A DNA stretch of 64,000 bases from Mycolicibacterium arenosum (GCF_024320865.1 NZ_JANDBD010000002.1:558001-622000), one strand, 5' to 3'; numbered from the stretch's first letter, positions 16,727-26,079 are shown. Numbers and translations are program-made. Notes: generated from the sequence alone by a model not told the origin.

Positions 16727-16841
16727 GCTTCGAACATACCTTCGATCGCTGACGATTTCGATCGCACGGAGCCGCCCTGTGGATGAACCTCGGACTGTGG
16801 ATAAGTCGGTCGCGCAACGTGTTTCGAGTCGGCGTCCTGTG

Positions 16842-17855
16842 CTAGGCCGCGGAACGGCCCGTCGGCAGCAGTCGGTCCAGTACGTCGGTGAGCGTGATGA
16901 GCCCGACCACGGCGGCGCCCTTGGTGATCACGACGAGATGGCTACGAGTCTCACGCATCGTCCGAAGCGCCTCGTACACGGGTACTTTCACGTCAAGGAC
17001 CAGCGCGGGCCGCATCAGGTCGGCGGCCAGCGACTCGGCGGGCGCGCTCAGGCTGTCGCGGACGTGGACGACACCGTCGATGTTGTCACCATCGGCGACC
17101 AGCAGGCGCAGGTGACCGGTCCGGCGGGCTGCGCGTTTCACCTCCTCGACGGATGCCGTGGGCGCCACGCTGCTCGACGATGCTCCGGCGGGCACGATGT
17201 CGCCGACGGTGAGCGACTGTAGTTCCAGCGCGCTGGTGAGGCGGCCGTGGAAGCGCTCGTCGAGCGTCCCGGCCGTGGCGGAGTGTTCGACGAGTTGCTT
17301 GAGCGCATCCGGGTTCTGGGCGCTGCCGACCTCGTCCACCGGCACCACGCCGACCTTCCGCAGGCACCAGTTGGCGAGCGTGTTGAGCCGCACGATCAGC
17401 GGACGGGTAACCCACATGAACGTGCGCATCGGCAACGCCAGCATGATCGCCGACCGTTCCGGGTGTGCGATGGCCCACGACTTGGGCGCCATCTCGCCGA
17501 CGACCAGGTGAAGGAACGTGACGATGATCAGCGCCAGGACGAAGCCCACCACGTCGGCGGCCCACAACGGCGCACCCCACGACGTGAAAAGCGGTGTCAG
17601 CCAATGGTGCACGGCCGGTTTGGTGATCGCCCCGAGCGCCAGCGTGCACACCGTGATGCCCAGCTGCGACCCGGCCAGTAGTACCGATAGTTCGGACGCG
17701 CTCCGCAGCGCTGCGCGCGCTGATGCGCTGCGGGGTGCGGCATCCTCGAGGCGGTGTCGCCGTGCGGCGATCAACGCGAACTCGACGGCCACGAAGAACG
17801 CGCTCGCGGCGATCAGCCCGATCGTGATGGCCGCGATGATCCACGGGTCATTCAT
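16842..17855 (-). CDS. CNNM/DUF21-CBS membrane protein, second gene of pair
   Basis: A 337-residue hemolysin C/CorC-like protein resembling Rv1841c. The DUF21 transmembrane domain spans residues 1-130 with about four membrane segments (ends in LIIVTFLHLVVGEMAPKSWAIAHP). Two CBS motifs follow at roughly 205-320 (VGDIVPAG and VVGLITLTDVLDRLL), without the CorC_HlyC tail of its partner. It overlaps the upstream paralogue by eight bases. The family is associated with magnesium/cobalt transport or membrane integrity; direct function is unproven. Confidence 0.88.
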   Translation of the reverse strand: MNDPWIIAAITIGLIAASAFFVAVEFALIAARRHRLEDAAPRSASARAALRSASELSVLLAGSQLGITVCTLALGAITKPAVHHWLTPLFTSWGAPLWAADVVGFVLALIIVTFLHLVVGEMAPKSWAIAHPERSAIMLALPMRTFMWVTRPLIVRLNTLANWCLRKVGVVPVDEVGSAQNPDALKQLVEHSATAGTLDERFHGRLTSALELQSLTVGDIVPAGASSSSVAPTASVEEVKRAARRTGHLRLLVADGDNIDGVVHVRDSLSAPAESLAADLMRPALVLDVKVPVYEALRTMRETRSHLVVITKGAAVVGLITLTDVLDRLLPTGRSAA

Positions 17856-19233
17856 CGTTCTGCTCTTCGGCTTTCGGGGCGGCGGTCGTCAGGGACACCG
17901 ACACGGAGGCGGGCACGTGCCGGTCGACGGAGAGAACCTCGACGCGGAGCACGCGGGTGGGCGGACGTTCGTCGAGGAGTAGGTCGGCGGGATCGTCGGG
18001 CAGCTCGATCTCCACGACGTCGCCGACCTCCGGCAGTCCACCACCCGCGGTGATCACCAGGCCGGCCAGAGTCTCGTAATCCCCTTCGGGCAGTTCGGTG
18101 TCGAGCGTGCGCTCCACCTCGTCCACCGGGGCGTCGCCGGGGATCACCCAGTTGTCGCCGTCCCGCTGGAAGTCGTCCGCTTCTCCCTCGAGATCGTGCT
18201 CGTCGTCGATCTCGCCGACGAGTTCCTCGGCCAGGTCCTCGACGGTGACGATCCCGGCGAAATCGCCGTACTCGTCGATGACGAGCGCCATTTCCTCACC
18301 GGCGGTGGTCAGTTCGTGCACCACCCCCAGCAGTGGTAGCGACGTCGGCACGATGACGGCGGGCCGCGTCACACCGCGCGCCGTACCCGAAGCGGCCGGG
18401 TCGAGCAGGTCGTGCAGGTGCACGACGCCGATGGGCTCCATCGACCCGTTGTCGACGACGGGGTAGCGGGTGTGGCCGGCCGCCATCGTCGCGAGCACCG
18501 CGTCGGTGGTCGCGTCGGCGTCGACGAGGTCGACACGACCACGCGGGATCATCGCGTGTTCGGCTGTGCGGGTGGGGAAGTCCAGGATTCGGTCGAGCAG
18601 CACCGAGAGCTCGCGCGGTAGTTCTCCGGCGTCGCGGGACTCGGCCACGATGTGCTCGAGGTCTCGGGCGGTGGCCGAGTGCTCGACGTCGTGCACCGGT
18701 TCGATTCGCAGCGCCTTCAGCAGCAGGTTGGAGGACGCGTCGAAGAGCTTGATCAGCCAACCGAACACCGCGAGGTACACGGTGGTCGACGTTGCGAGTC
18801 TGCGCGCAACGGGCTCGGGTCGGGCGATGGCGAGGTTCTTCGGGAAGAGCTCGCCGAACACCATCTGCACCAGCGTGGAGAACAGGATGGCGAGCACGCC
18901 GCCGATCGCGATCCCGACGCCTGAGGGCACGTTGGCGATCCCCAGGAGTTGACCGATGCCCTGGCCGATCAGCGGTTCGGCGACGTAGCCGACCAGCAGG
19001 CCGGTGACGGTGATTCCGAGTTGGGCACCCGACAACATGAACGACGTGCGCCGCGTGACCGACAGCGCGCGGGCGGCCCCGGCGTCACCCGCCGCAGCAC
19101 TGGCCTTGAGTTGTGAGCGGTCCACCGCCATGAAGGCGAATTCCTGCGCGACGAAGTACGCGGTGAACGCGGTGATGAGCAGGACGACGAGGACGCCGAG
19201 CGCGATGCTCCCTGCGATCAGCACGGCGCACAC
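17848..19233 (-). CDS. CNNM/DUF21-CBS-CorC_HlyC membrane protein
   Basis: A 461-residue protein resembling Rv1842c, first gene of the pair. DUF21 membrane domain (residues 1-190) with the FGELFPKNLAIARPEP motif, two CBS repeats (AMIPRGRVDLVDADATTD and VIDEYGDFAGIVTVEDLAEELVG are landmarks), then a C-terminal CorC_HlyC/transporter-associated domain (DEVERTLDTELPEGDYETLAGLV). An acidic tail ends the chain. Start at GTG 19233 or, equally well, GTG 19224. Divergent from the amidase. Confidence 0.9.
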   Translation of the reverse strand: MCAVLIAGSIALGVLVVLLITAFTAYFVAQEFAFMAVDRSQLKASAAAGDAGAARALSVTRRTSFMLSGAQLGITVTGLLVGYVAEPLIGQGIGQLLGIANVPSGVGIAIGGVLAILFSTLVQMVFGELFPKNLAIARPEPVARRLATSTTVYLAVFGWLIKLFDASSNLLLKALRIEPVHDVEHSATARDLEHIVAESRDAGELPRELSVLLDRILDFPTRTAEHAMIPRGRVDLVDADATTDAVLATMAAGHTRYPVVDNGSMEPIGVVHLHDLLDPAASGTARGVTRPAVIVPTSLPLLGVVHELTTAGEEMALVIDEYGDFAGIVTVEDLAEELVGEIDDEHDLEGEADDFQRDGDNWVIPGDAPVDEVERTLDTELPEGDYETLAGLVITAGGGLPEVGDVVEIELPDDPADLLLDERPPTRVLRVEVLSVDRHVPASVSVSLTTAAPKAEEQNDE

Positions 19234-19392
19234 CCGCGGGGTCGGACACTAGGTCGTCGGCGTTTGCGCTTAGCGCGTCTCATTCGGTCTCTCGGATCGG
19301 CGACAGGCTTCGGGTGGTTATACGAACGGCCGCGCCGTGGAGTTCCCCGCGTAGCTGTGACACTCTCAGCCGCCGCGGCATACGGTCGGACG

Positions 19393-20862
19393 GTGAACTT
19401 CGACGAGTACCGCACGTACGACGCCACCGGGCTGGCGAAACTGGTCGCCGACAAGGAGGTGTCGGCTGCGGAGTTACTGGCGCTGGCACGCGAGCGGTCG
19501 GCCGCGGTGAACCCGCGGATCAACGCGATCGTGCGCGACGTCCCCGCCGCGCCGACCGACGAGGTCACCGGTCCCTTCGCGGGCGTGCCCTTCCTGGTGA
19601 AGGACCTCGCCCAGGACTACGCGGGCCTGCCCACGTCGTCTGGTTCGCGTGCCCTGATGTCGCTCAAGGTAGCCGAGCACGCGACCGTCGTTCAGCGCTG
19701 GCTCGACGCGGGCCTGGTGATCTTCGGTAAGACCAATACCCCGGAGTTCGGCGCGAAGGGCATCACCGAGCCCGAGGCCTGGGGCCCGGCCCGCAATCCG
19801 TGGAACCTCGACCGGACGCCAGGTGGGTCGTCGGGCGGTTCGGCCGCAGCGGTGGCCGCGGGCATCGTGCCGTGCGCGGGTGCCAACGACGGTGGCGGAT
19901 CGATCCGCATCCCGGCGGCGTGCTGCGGCCTCGTCGGCCTCAAACCCGGCCGCGGGCTCACCCCGAACGGTCCTGTCACGGCGGAGTCGATGCACGGTGC
20001 GGCGGTGCAGGGAGTCGTCTCGCGCACCGTGCGCGACACCGCCGCGATGCTGGACGTCCTCGCGGGCGGCGAGCCGTCCGGGCCGTTCGCGCCCGCGCTG
20101 CCCGATGCGCCGTTCGCCACTGCCGTGGGCCGGGATCCCGGCACGCTGCGGATCGGCGTGCGGGTGCCGTCGGCAATCACGCCGCACCCGGACCGCGAGG
20201 CGTTCGCCGCCGTCGAGGCGACCGTGCAGGCCCTCACCGATCTCGGCCACCACGTCGAGGAACTACCGGAGGCGCCGTTCGACGATGCGGCACTCGCGAA
20301 GGAGTTCCTGCTGACCTGGTTCGCGTACGTCGCGTGGGAAGTCGCCGACGCGAAAGCGCGCACGGGTGCCGGGGACGACAAGTTCGAGCGGGACACGCTC
20401 ATCATGGCCGCGCTGGGCCGGGCGACCGGCAGCGTGGACTACGTCGACGCCGTGCAGCGCAGGCACGAGCACACCCGCAGGCTCAGTGCGTTCTTCGAGT
20501 CCTACGATCTGCTGCTCACCCCGACGCTCGCCACGCCGCCGCCGAGGATCGGCGAGTTCGACTTGCCGGTTCCGCTGCAGCGGGCGTCCGACGTGCTGCT
20601 GAAGACGCGTACGACGCGTCTGCTGGGTTTCACGAACGTCGTCGACGACATGGTCGACAAGAACCTCGGCTGGGTGCCGTACACGCAGCTCGCGAACATC
20701 ACCGGGCGACCGGCGATATCGCTACCGCTGCACCAGACGTCGGCGGGCGTTCCGCTCGGTGTGCAGTTCGTGGCGCCGCTGGCGGGGGAGACGCTGCTGA
20801 TCGAGCTGGCGTCGCAGCTGGAGACGGCGCTGCCGTGGGCCGACCGGGTGGCACCGCTCTGA
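19393..20862 (+). CDS. amidase-signature family amidohydrolase
   Basis: A 489-residue cytoplasmic amidase. The Lys-cisSer-Ser triad is visible: Lys70 (FLVKDL), Ser146 in the signature RTPGGSSGGSAAAVAAG, and nucleophile Ser170 in NDGGGSIRIPA, with the usual 24-residue Ser-Ser spacing. The start GTG 19393 reads VNFDEYRTYD; the open frame extends to 19264 but that part is non-coding in character. It stands alone, divergent from the CBS pair. Substrate unassigned; relatives hydrolyse aliphatic or aromatic amides. Confidence 0.92.
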   Translation: MNFDEYRTYDATGLAKLVADKEVSAAELLALARERSAAVNPRINAIVRDVPAAPTDEVTGPFAGVPFLVKDLAQDYAGLPTSSGSRALMSLKVAEHATVVQRWLDAGLVIFGKTNTPEFGAKGITEPEAWGPARNPWNLDRTPGGSSGGSAAAVAAGIVPCAGANDGGGSIRIPAACCGLVGLKPGRGLTPNGPVTAESMHGAAVQGVVSRTVRDTAAMLDVLAGGEPSGPFAPALPDAPFATAVGRDPGTLRIGVRVPSAITPHPDREAFAAVEATVQALTDLGHHVEELPEAPFDDAALAKEFLLTWFAYVAWEVADAKARTGAGDDKFERDTLIMAALGRATGSVDYVDAVQRRHEHTRRLSAFFESYDLLLTPTLATPPPRIGEFDLPVPLQRASDVLLKTRTTRLLGFTNVVDDMVDKNLGWVPYTQLANITGRPAISLPLHQTSAGVPLGVQFVAPLAGETLLIELASQLETALPWADRVAPL

Positions 20863-20869
20863 CTGGATC

Positions 20870-21070
20870 CCGCGCAGCACGGTGAACGCCGTCGTGATCA
20901 GCTCGGCCTGACCCGGCCCGTCGTCGCCGCGGTCGTTGAACGCGTCGGTGATCGCCTGCTCGAAACGCAGCAGCAGTCCCGGTGTTGATTTCTCCAGCTT
21001 CGGCCCCGGCGGACCGTCGTGGAACAGCCAGGACAGGTTCGGCCGGTCGCCGTCGCGGACGCGCTCCCAC
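20870..21070 (-). pseudogene. C-terminal fragment of a regulator-like gene
   Basis: In one minus-strand frame this stretch reads DRPNLSWLFHDGPPGPKLE, then LLLRFEQAITDAFNDRGDD and AELITTAFTVLRGIQ, which has the look of the C-terminal ligand domain of a TetR-type protein. No start or DNA-binding half is present and the frame runs into the end of the amidase gene. Assignment is tentative. Confidence 0.3.
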
Positions 21071-21079
21071 TGGTCGCGG

Positions 21080-21435
21080 CCGTCGCGCTGGAGGGCCTGC
21101 TCGCCGACGCGAACTTCTGGGTGGCCGTCGGCATGGGCGCCGTGGTCCTCGTCGTCCTCCTCGCCACGTGCGCACTGATCTACCTCACACGCGAATCGAT
21201 CGTCGACTACGCGATCCGGGATCGACTGCAGTCCGCGGATCAGAACTCATTCTCCAACGACCCCAGCGGAATTCGCGTGTTGCTCTGCGGGACGGGCACA
21301 CCGGAGCCGCGTGCGGCGACGCGGGCCACCGCCTAGGCCCTCGACAACCGCAGCTTCCTGTTCACCAGGGGCGTGTCCGATCACTTTCACGGCCGGATCA
21401 CCGTCGGCGAGGACGGAATGCAGCTAGTGGTGTGA
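21080..21435 (+). pseudogene. internally deleted MBL-fold hydrolase remnant
   Basis: In one frame an N-terminal membrane anchor (FWVAVGMGAVVLVVLLATCALIYL is split here only by position) is followed by RDRLQSADQNSFSNDPSG and the first beta strand VLLCGTGTPEP of an RNase Z-like metallo-beta-lactamase protein. After an in-frame TAG at 21334 the same frame continues with the family's C-terminal strand (FHGRITVGEDGMQLVV). The whole metal-binding core, about 200 residues, is missing. Confidence 0.6.
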
Positions 21436-21456
21436 CCTCCGGCGTTATCGTTGGGT

Positions 21457-21726
21457 ATGAGCGCTACTCGAGTGCCTGGCGGGGTGGTGCACCAACTGCC
21501 GACGGATCTGCGTAAGGCGTTGGCGGCCAACGACACTGCTCTCAGAGCCTGGATCGACATCACGCCGCTCGCGCGCAACGAGTTCATCTGCTGGGTGGAG
21601 GACGCCAAGCAGGCCGCCACGCGCGAACGGCGTATCCGCCGAACCCAGGAGGAACTCGAGGAGGGCATGCGCAGGCCCTGCTGCTGGCCGGGGTGCAAGC
21701 ACCGCGAGCGGACCGGCACGGCGTAG
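21457..21726 (+). CDS. OmdA/YdeI-like small protein
   Basis: An 89-residue protein whose core (LRKALAANDTALRAWIDIT, then ARNEFICWVEDAKQAATRERRI) matches the OmdA domain, annotated as bacteriocin-protection or YdeI/OmpD-associated. A C-terminal CCWPGCKH motif may bind metal and is common in actinobacterial members. Its stop is two bases before the GTG of the AraC gene, so they are probably co-transcribed. Molecular function unknown. Confidence 0.8.
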   Translation: MSATRVPGGVVHQLPTDLRKALAANDTALRAWIDITPLARNEFICWVEDAKQAATRERRIRRTQEELEEGMRRPCCWPGCKHRERTGTA

Positions 21727-21728
21727 CG

Positions 21729-22688
21729 GTGAGCGAGATCCTCCTCGACACCGACGACCTCGGTGAAGCCGAAGCGGTGCTGGCCGCGCAGTTCGCCCGA
21801 ATCCGCCTCTCGGCGTCGGCCGGCGCGGCCACCAGATTCCGCATCACCCAATCGGGAACGGGGCCGCTCGCGTTCCAGGAACTGGATTACGGCGCCGACT
21901 TCCGGTACGAAGCCGAGCCGATGGCGAATCTGATGTTCTGCGTTCCCCATTCGGGCGGATTCGACCAACGGCTACCGGGCGTCGCACCGGTCTACGCCGG
22001 TCCCGGCGCGGTGGTCGCCCTCGGCGCGCACCAGGGTGTTCCCTTCAGCGGTGACGTGCACGCGGGACGGTTCAGTCAACTGGTTCTCGATGCGAAGGCC
22101 CTCGACGAGACGGCCTCGACGTCGTTCGCACGCTCCGCCCGCCCCGTCCGACTCACCGGCCTGCGGCCGATCGACGACGATGCGAACAGGTACTTCACCC
22201 ACGTCATCGACTACGTGCGCGATGTCTCGGATCGCGTGCTCAACGGGAACAACCCGGTGCTGGCGGGCGAGATCCGGCGGCACGTGGCGGCGGCCGTCCT
22301 CGCGACGTTCCCGAACACCGCGCGGATCGACGCAGGCGTTGCGGACCGGCGCGACGGCACGCCGCAGCACCTCCGTCGCGCCATCGCCTTCGTCGACGAC
22401 AACGCGGCACGGGACATCAGCCTCGCCGACATCGCCGCCGCCGCGTCGGTGACTCCGCGGGCGCTGCAGTACCTGTTCCGCAGGCACCGCGACGTCACGC
22501 CGCTGGAGTACCTGCGCAGAGTCCGACTGCACCACGCCCACGTCGAGTTGGCGTCGGCCGATCCGGCCGTCGTCACCGTGGGCGAGATCGCCCTCAGGTG
22601 GGGGTTCGGCCACGCCGGCCGGTTCGCCGCGTTCCATCGCGAGGCCTACGGTGAGAGCCCGATTCGAACGCTGCGGGCCGGTACCTGA
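21729..22688 (+). CDS. AraC-family transcriptional regulator
   Basis: A 319-residue regulator with an N-terminal cupin-like AraC_binding_2 domain (residues ~20-190) and C-terminal double HTH: ISLADIAAAASVTPRALQYLF then TVGEIALRWGFGHAGRFAAF. The start GTG 21729 follows the OmdA gene by two bases. Similar proteins regulate catabolic genes in response to carboxylate or aromatic ligands; no dedicated target is adjacent except perhaps the TetR-amine oxidase pair downstream. Confidence 0.9.
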   Translation: MSEILLDTDDLGEAEAVLAAQFARIRLSASAGAATRFRITQSGTGPLAFQELDYGADFRYEAEPMANLMFCVPHSGGFDQRLPGVAPVYAGPGAVVALGAHQGVPFSGDVHAGRFSQLVLDAKALDETASTSFARSARPVRLTGLRPIDDDANRYFTHVIDYVRDVSDRVLNGNNPVLAGEIRRHVAAAVLATFPNTARIDAGVADRRDGTPQHLRRAIAFVDDNAARDISLADIAAAASVTPRALQYLFRRHRDVTPLEYLRRVRLHHAHVELASADPAVVTVGEIALRWGFGHAGRFAAFHREAYGESPIRTLRAGT

Positions 22689-22695
22689 GGACGCT

Positions 22696-22711
22696 TCGGT
22701 CGGTTGTCCGA
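22696..22711. promoter_or_regulatory. operator copy 1 of the TetR gene
   Basis: TCGGTC-GGTT-GTCCGA, one mismatch from a perfect inverted repeat, lies 22 bases before the TetR ATG at 22734. The perfect version of the same site precedes the amine oxidase at 23395. Confidence 0.6.
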
Positions 22712-22733
22712 CATGCCGTGCGACACTGAGTCG

Positions 22734-23354
22734 ATGGCCTACGTGCGGGCAGTCGAGCGTGAGCAGCAGATCGTCGCTGCCGCCATCCGCGTCCTCAGCG
22801 ACATCGGCGTGCCGAACACGACGTTGCGCGGGGTGGCGGCCGAGGCGGGCGTGCCACTGGGCACGCTGCACTACGTGTTCCCGTCCAAGGACAAGCTACT
22901 GCGCGCCGTGATCGCCGCCGTCATCGACGACGTACTGGACACGGTGCAATCGGACCTCGACGTCGGCAGTGGGGTGGCACACGCGATGCGCACCGGGGTC
23001 ACGACGTTCTGGAAGACCTTGGTCGAGGGTGAAATCGGTTTGCAGATAATGCAATACGAGCTGGAGCTGTACTCGGCACGAAGCGAGGGGCCGCGCGGGT
23101 TGGCGCAGCTGCAGTATGAGCGCTACACGTCGCTCATCGCGGACCTCTGCGAGCGGGCGGCGCGCGATGCGGGGGAGCGCTGCGCCGTCGACTTCGGGGT
23201 GCTCGCCCGCCTCTCCCTCGCACTGGTGGACGGGCTGATCCTGCAGTACATCGCCAGCCCCGATTCGGATCGGGCCCACCGCGATCTCGATCGCGCGGTG
23301 GACATGGTCGTCCTGCTCGCCGATCCGCGACCCGTCGCCGGCCGCTCCCGCTGA
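22734..23354 (+). CDS. TetR-family regulator
   Basis: A 206-residue repressor. The HTH is REQQIVAAAIRVLSDIG followed by TTLRGVAAEAGVPLGTLHYVF. ATG 22734 is chosen; upstream frame to TTG 22704 runs through the operator. A nearly identical 16-base inverted repeat stands before this gene and before the amine oxidase, so it very likely represses itself and that gene. The amine-type inducer is inference. Confidence 0.9.
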   Translation: MAYVRAVEREQQIVAAAIRVLSDIGVPNTTLRGVAAEAGVPLGTLHYVFPSKDKLLRAVIAAVIDDVLDTVQSDLDVGSGVAHAMRTGVTTFWKTLVEGEIGLQIMQYELELYSARSEGPRGLAQLQYERYTSLIADLCERAARDAGERCAVDFGVLARLSLALVDGLILQYIASPDSDRAHRDLDRAVDMVVLLADPRPVAGRSR

Positions 23355-23394
23355 TCGTCGTTGCGCTTTCGGCGGTAGTCATGCTTCACTCAAC

Positions 23395-23410
23395 TCGGAC
23401 GGTTGTCCGA
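23395..23410. promoter_or_regulatory. operator copy 2, before the amine oxidase
   Basis: TCGGAC-GGTT-GTCCGA is a perfect inverted repeat with a four-base centre located 21 bases before the amine oxidase start at 23432, sharing 15 of 16 bases with the site at 22696. Confidence 0.65.
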
Positions 23411-23431
23411 CTTAGTTGAGGAGTGATGGGC

Positions 23432-24727
23432 ATGGTGCACGTGGTGGTCGTCGGGGCTGGCCTATCCGGATTGACGGCCGCGCGTGACCTGCACCGCGCC
23501 GGTGTCGACGTGGTCGTGCTCGAAGCCGCGGACCGGGTTGGCGGGCGCTCGATGAGCGAGACGTCCGCGCTCGGGTCGCGCCTCGATCTGGGTGGCCAGT
23601 GGCTCGGGCCCGACCATCACCGGGTGGCGGCCATGGCCGCCGAGCTGGGTCTGACGACGTACCCCATGCACACCGGGTCGATTCCCGCGGTGCTCGACGG
23701 TGCACGCCGGGCGAAGGGAACGACGATGCTCGTCGCGGCGCTGGCGCTCGTCGGAGTCGCAGTGCTGGCCCGCGTCGGCACCCCGAAGCGGTGGAACCGC
23801 GTCACCGTCGACCAGTGGCTGCGGCGTGTACCCGGCCGGCGGGCCCGACGCCTGCTCGAGGTCGTAGCGCTGACCTCGTGGACCGGCGACCTCGACCGCA
23901 TGTCGGTCCACGCGATGACGGAGATGATCGGGCGCCAAGGCGGACTGGTGAACATCCTCTCGACGAAGGGCGGGGCGCAGGAGACGCTCCTCGTCGAGGG
24001 GGCCGGAACGCTCGCCGAGCGCATTGCGGCCGAGCTCGGCGACCGCGTGCGCACCGGCAGACGCGTGACGGCGATCGTCCGCACCGACGCGGGCGTCACC
24101 GTGCGCACGGACGCGGGTGACGTCCGCGCCGAGAAGGCGATCGTCGCCGTCCCACCACCGGTCGCGGCGCGGATCGACCACGACCCGCCGCTGCCTGCGG
24201 CCCGCTCGGCACTCGAACGCAACACCTACATGGGCTCGGTCTACAAGGCCATCGCGGTCTACGAGCGCCCGTTCTGGCGGGGGCGCTCCGGCGGGGAGTG
24301 CGTGGTCCTGGACGGCCCCGGCAGCGTGGTGTTCGACTCGACAGCGCCCGGCGGGCCGGGGCACCTGTGCGTCCTCATCGGCGGTCCGGCCGCCCGGTCG
24401 CTCGACCCCCTGGATGCCGCCGCGCGCAGGCAGGCTGTTCTCGGCCCGCTGGTCGCACACTTCGGCGCCGACGTGCTCGGTCCTGTGAGCTGGCATGAGA
24501 AGGCCTGGCACCGAGACGAATTCGTCGGTGGTGGTTACCTGGCTCTGCCCGAGGCGGGAACGACGGACGGGTTCTGTCCGATGTCGTCCACTCCCACTGG
24601 CGACGTGCACTGGGCGGGTGCTGAAACCGCGGACCATCACCCCGGCTATCTGGACGGAGCCGTCGAGGCCGGCGAGCGGGCCGCTCGCGAGGTGATCGCC
24701 GCGCTCAGCCTGCGGCCCACTCCTTAG
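23432..24727 (+). CDS. FAD-dependent amine oxidase
   Basis: A 431-residue flavoprotein of the monoamine oxidase superfamily. The N-terminal dinucleotide motif is VVVVGAGLSGLTAARDLHRAG, then EAADRVGGRSMSE, the GGQWLGPDHHRV loop, and C-terminal FAD contacts HWAGAETADHHPGYLDGAVEAG. ATG 23432 is selected since GAGGAG ends eight bases before it; GTG 23423 and ATG 23426 would be too close. Catalyses oxidative deamination of an unknown amine. Probably repressed by the TetR protein upstream. Confidence 0.9.
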   Translation: MVHVVVVGAGLSGLTAARDLHRAGVDVVVLEAADRVGGRSMSETSALGSRLDLGGQWLGPDHHRVAAMAAELGLTTYPMHTGSIPAVLDGARRAKGTTMLVAALALVGVAVLARVGTPKRWNRVTVDQWLRRVPGRRARRLLEVVALTSWTGDLDRMSVHAMTEMIGRQGGLVNILSTKGGAQETLLVEGAGTLAERIAAELGDRVRTGRRVTAIVRTDAGVTVRTDAGDVRAEKAIVAVPPPVAARIDHDPPLPAARSALERNTYMGSVYKAIAVYERPFWRGRSGGECVVLDGPGSVVFDSTAPGGPGHLCVLIGGPAARSLDPLDAAARRQAVLGPLVAHFGADVLGPVSWHEKAWHRDEFVGGGYLALPEAGTTDGFCPMSSTPTGDVHWAGAETADHHPGYLDGAVEAGERAAREVIAALSLRPTP

Positions 24728-25073
24728 CCGCCTCGAGGTCGTCGAGCCCGAAGATCCTGAGGTCGCCGGGCACCATCCACGACAGCGCGTGCAACGTGTG
24801 GGCCACCCACTCCATGTCGGACACGACGGCGATCCGCTTGAACGCGGCGTGGTGCTCGAACAGCACGCCGAACCCCTGCTTCAGATCCTCGACGAGACCG
24901 CCCTTGCCGAAGCCCTCGTAATCGGGGGCGATGACTTCGACGAAGCGGAGTTCGTCGCCGGCCAGCATCGTGTCCATCTCGGGCTTGAACGAGCGGATGT
25001 CGTCACCCGTGATCCGTCCCGACACCCGGATCCCGCTCACGCCCTCCGGCATGTCGGTTAGCGCTTCGATCAT
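24705..25073 (-). CDS. SpoIIAA-like/DUF3478 STAS-fold protein
   Basis: A 122-residue protein. The SpoIIAA-like family features are VSGRITGDDIRSF near residue 18, AGDELRFVEVIAPDYEGF, and the C-terminal WVAHTLHALSWMVPGDLRIF. These proteins have a STAS-like fold without the phosphorylatable serine and their function is unknown. It is convergent with and overlaps the amine oxidase 3' end by 23 bases. Start ATG 25073 with GAGAGG upstream. Confidence 0.8.
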   Translation of the reverse strand: MIEALTDMPEGVSGIRVSGRITGDDIRSFKPEMDTMLAGDELRFVEVIAPDYEGFGKGGLVEDLKQGFGVLFEHHAAFKRIAVVSDMEWVAHTLHALSWMVPGDLRIFGLDDLEAAKEWAAG

Positions 25074-25104
25074 CACCGATCCTCTCGCTCATACGTCCCC
25101 GCCT

Positions 25105-26079
25105 TCAGGAGTACTCCTCCCGAGCCGCGGGCGCCATGCCCCCCGCCATCCGCGCCACCTCCCGCGCGCAGCCCCAGCTCAACGTCATCCCCGCCCCGCC
25201 GTGCCCGTAGTTGTGGATGAGACGCGCACCGGTCGAGAGCGTGTCCCCCTGCTCCAGCCGCACGGTGGGTCGCCCCGGCCGCAATCCGACGGCGTGGCCG
25301 AGGATCGTCGCGCCGCGTAGCTCGGGAACCAGGTCGCAGCAGCGCTCGAGGATCGACTGCGCGGTCGCGGGATTCACCCTGGTGTCCCAGACGTTCTCGT
25401 CCAGGGTGCCGCCCAGAATGCAGTCGTCGCCGCGCGGGTGGACGTATGCGCGTCCCGCCGGGTGGTGCTCGTCACGCACGGAGAGGCGCAGGCCGGGGTC
25501 GACCACCCGGACCACCTGGCCGCGGACCGGGTACACCGCACCGTCGTCAACCAGGTCGCGGGCACCCAGCCCGGTGCAGTTGACGACGAGGTCGGAGCCG
25601 TCTACTTCGTCGAGCGTGTGGAGCCTCTGTTGAATGAAACCACCACCGCAACGGTTGATCTCGGCTTCCAGCCAGGGCAGGTACCGCGGCATGTCCGTCA
25701 GCGGTACCGCGAAGCGCAGTCCGTGCGGATAGCCCGGCGGCAGCTCGTCGGCGCGGGCGTCGCGCACGCCGCCGACCGCGGCCATCCAGTCCAGTTCGCC
25801 GGGCGGCTCACGGTACAGCGCCAGTGAATCGCGCATCACCACCCCCGGTACCCGCCTGCCGGCCTGATCGACGAGGGCGTCGAAAGTGTCTGCGCCCCAG
25901 CGCAGTACCCGGTCGGGAGGCCCGACGTGGGTGGGGAACCAGACCGCCGCGGCGATGGCCGACGTCGTTGCGGTGACCGGGTCCGCCGTCACCACCCGCA
26001 CGCGGTGACCATCGCCGAGGAGGGTGAGCGCCGTCGTCAACCCGACGACGCCGGCGCCGACGACGACGACGTCAGCCAC
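25105..26079 (-). CDS. FAD-dependent D-amino-acid oxidase family
   Basis: A 324-residue oxidase resembling Aao (Rv1905c). The FAD motif is VVVVGAGVVGLTTALTLLGDGH; substrate-site landmarks are the late Tyr/Arg region (AGRAYVHPRGDDCILGGT) and the C-terminal HNYGHGGAGMTLSWGCA signature of the DAAO family. It would deaminate D-amino acids to keto acids with hydrogen peroxide formation. It overlaps the upstream dehydrogenase gene by eight bases, first evidence of the long minus-strand operon up to 27924. Confidence 0.9.
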   Translation of the reverse strand: MADVVVVGAGVVGLTTALTLLGDGHRVRVVTADPVTATTSAIAAAVWFPTHVGPPDRVLRWGADTFDALVDQAGRRVPGVVMRDSLALYREPPGELDWMAAVGGVRDARADELPPGYPHGLRFAVPLTDMPRYLPWLEAEINRCGGGFIQQRLHTLDEVDGSDLVVNCTGLGARDLVDDGAVYPVRGQVVRVVDPGLRLSVRDEHHPAGRAYVHPRGDDCILGGTLDENVWDTRVNPATAQSILERCCDLVPELRGATILGHAVGLRPGRPTVRLEQGDTLSTGARLIHNYGHGGAGMTLSWGCAREVARMAGGMAPAAREEYS

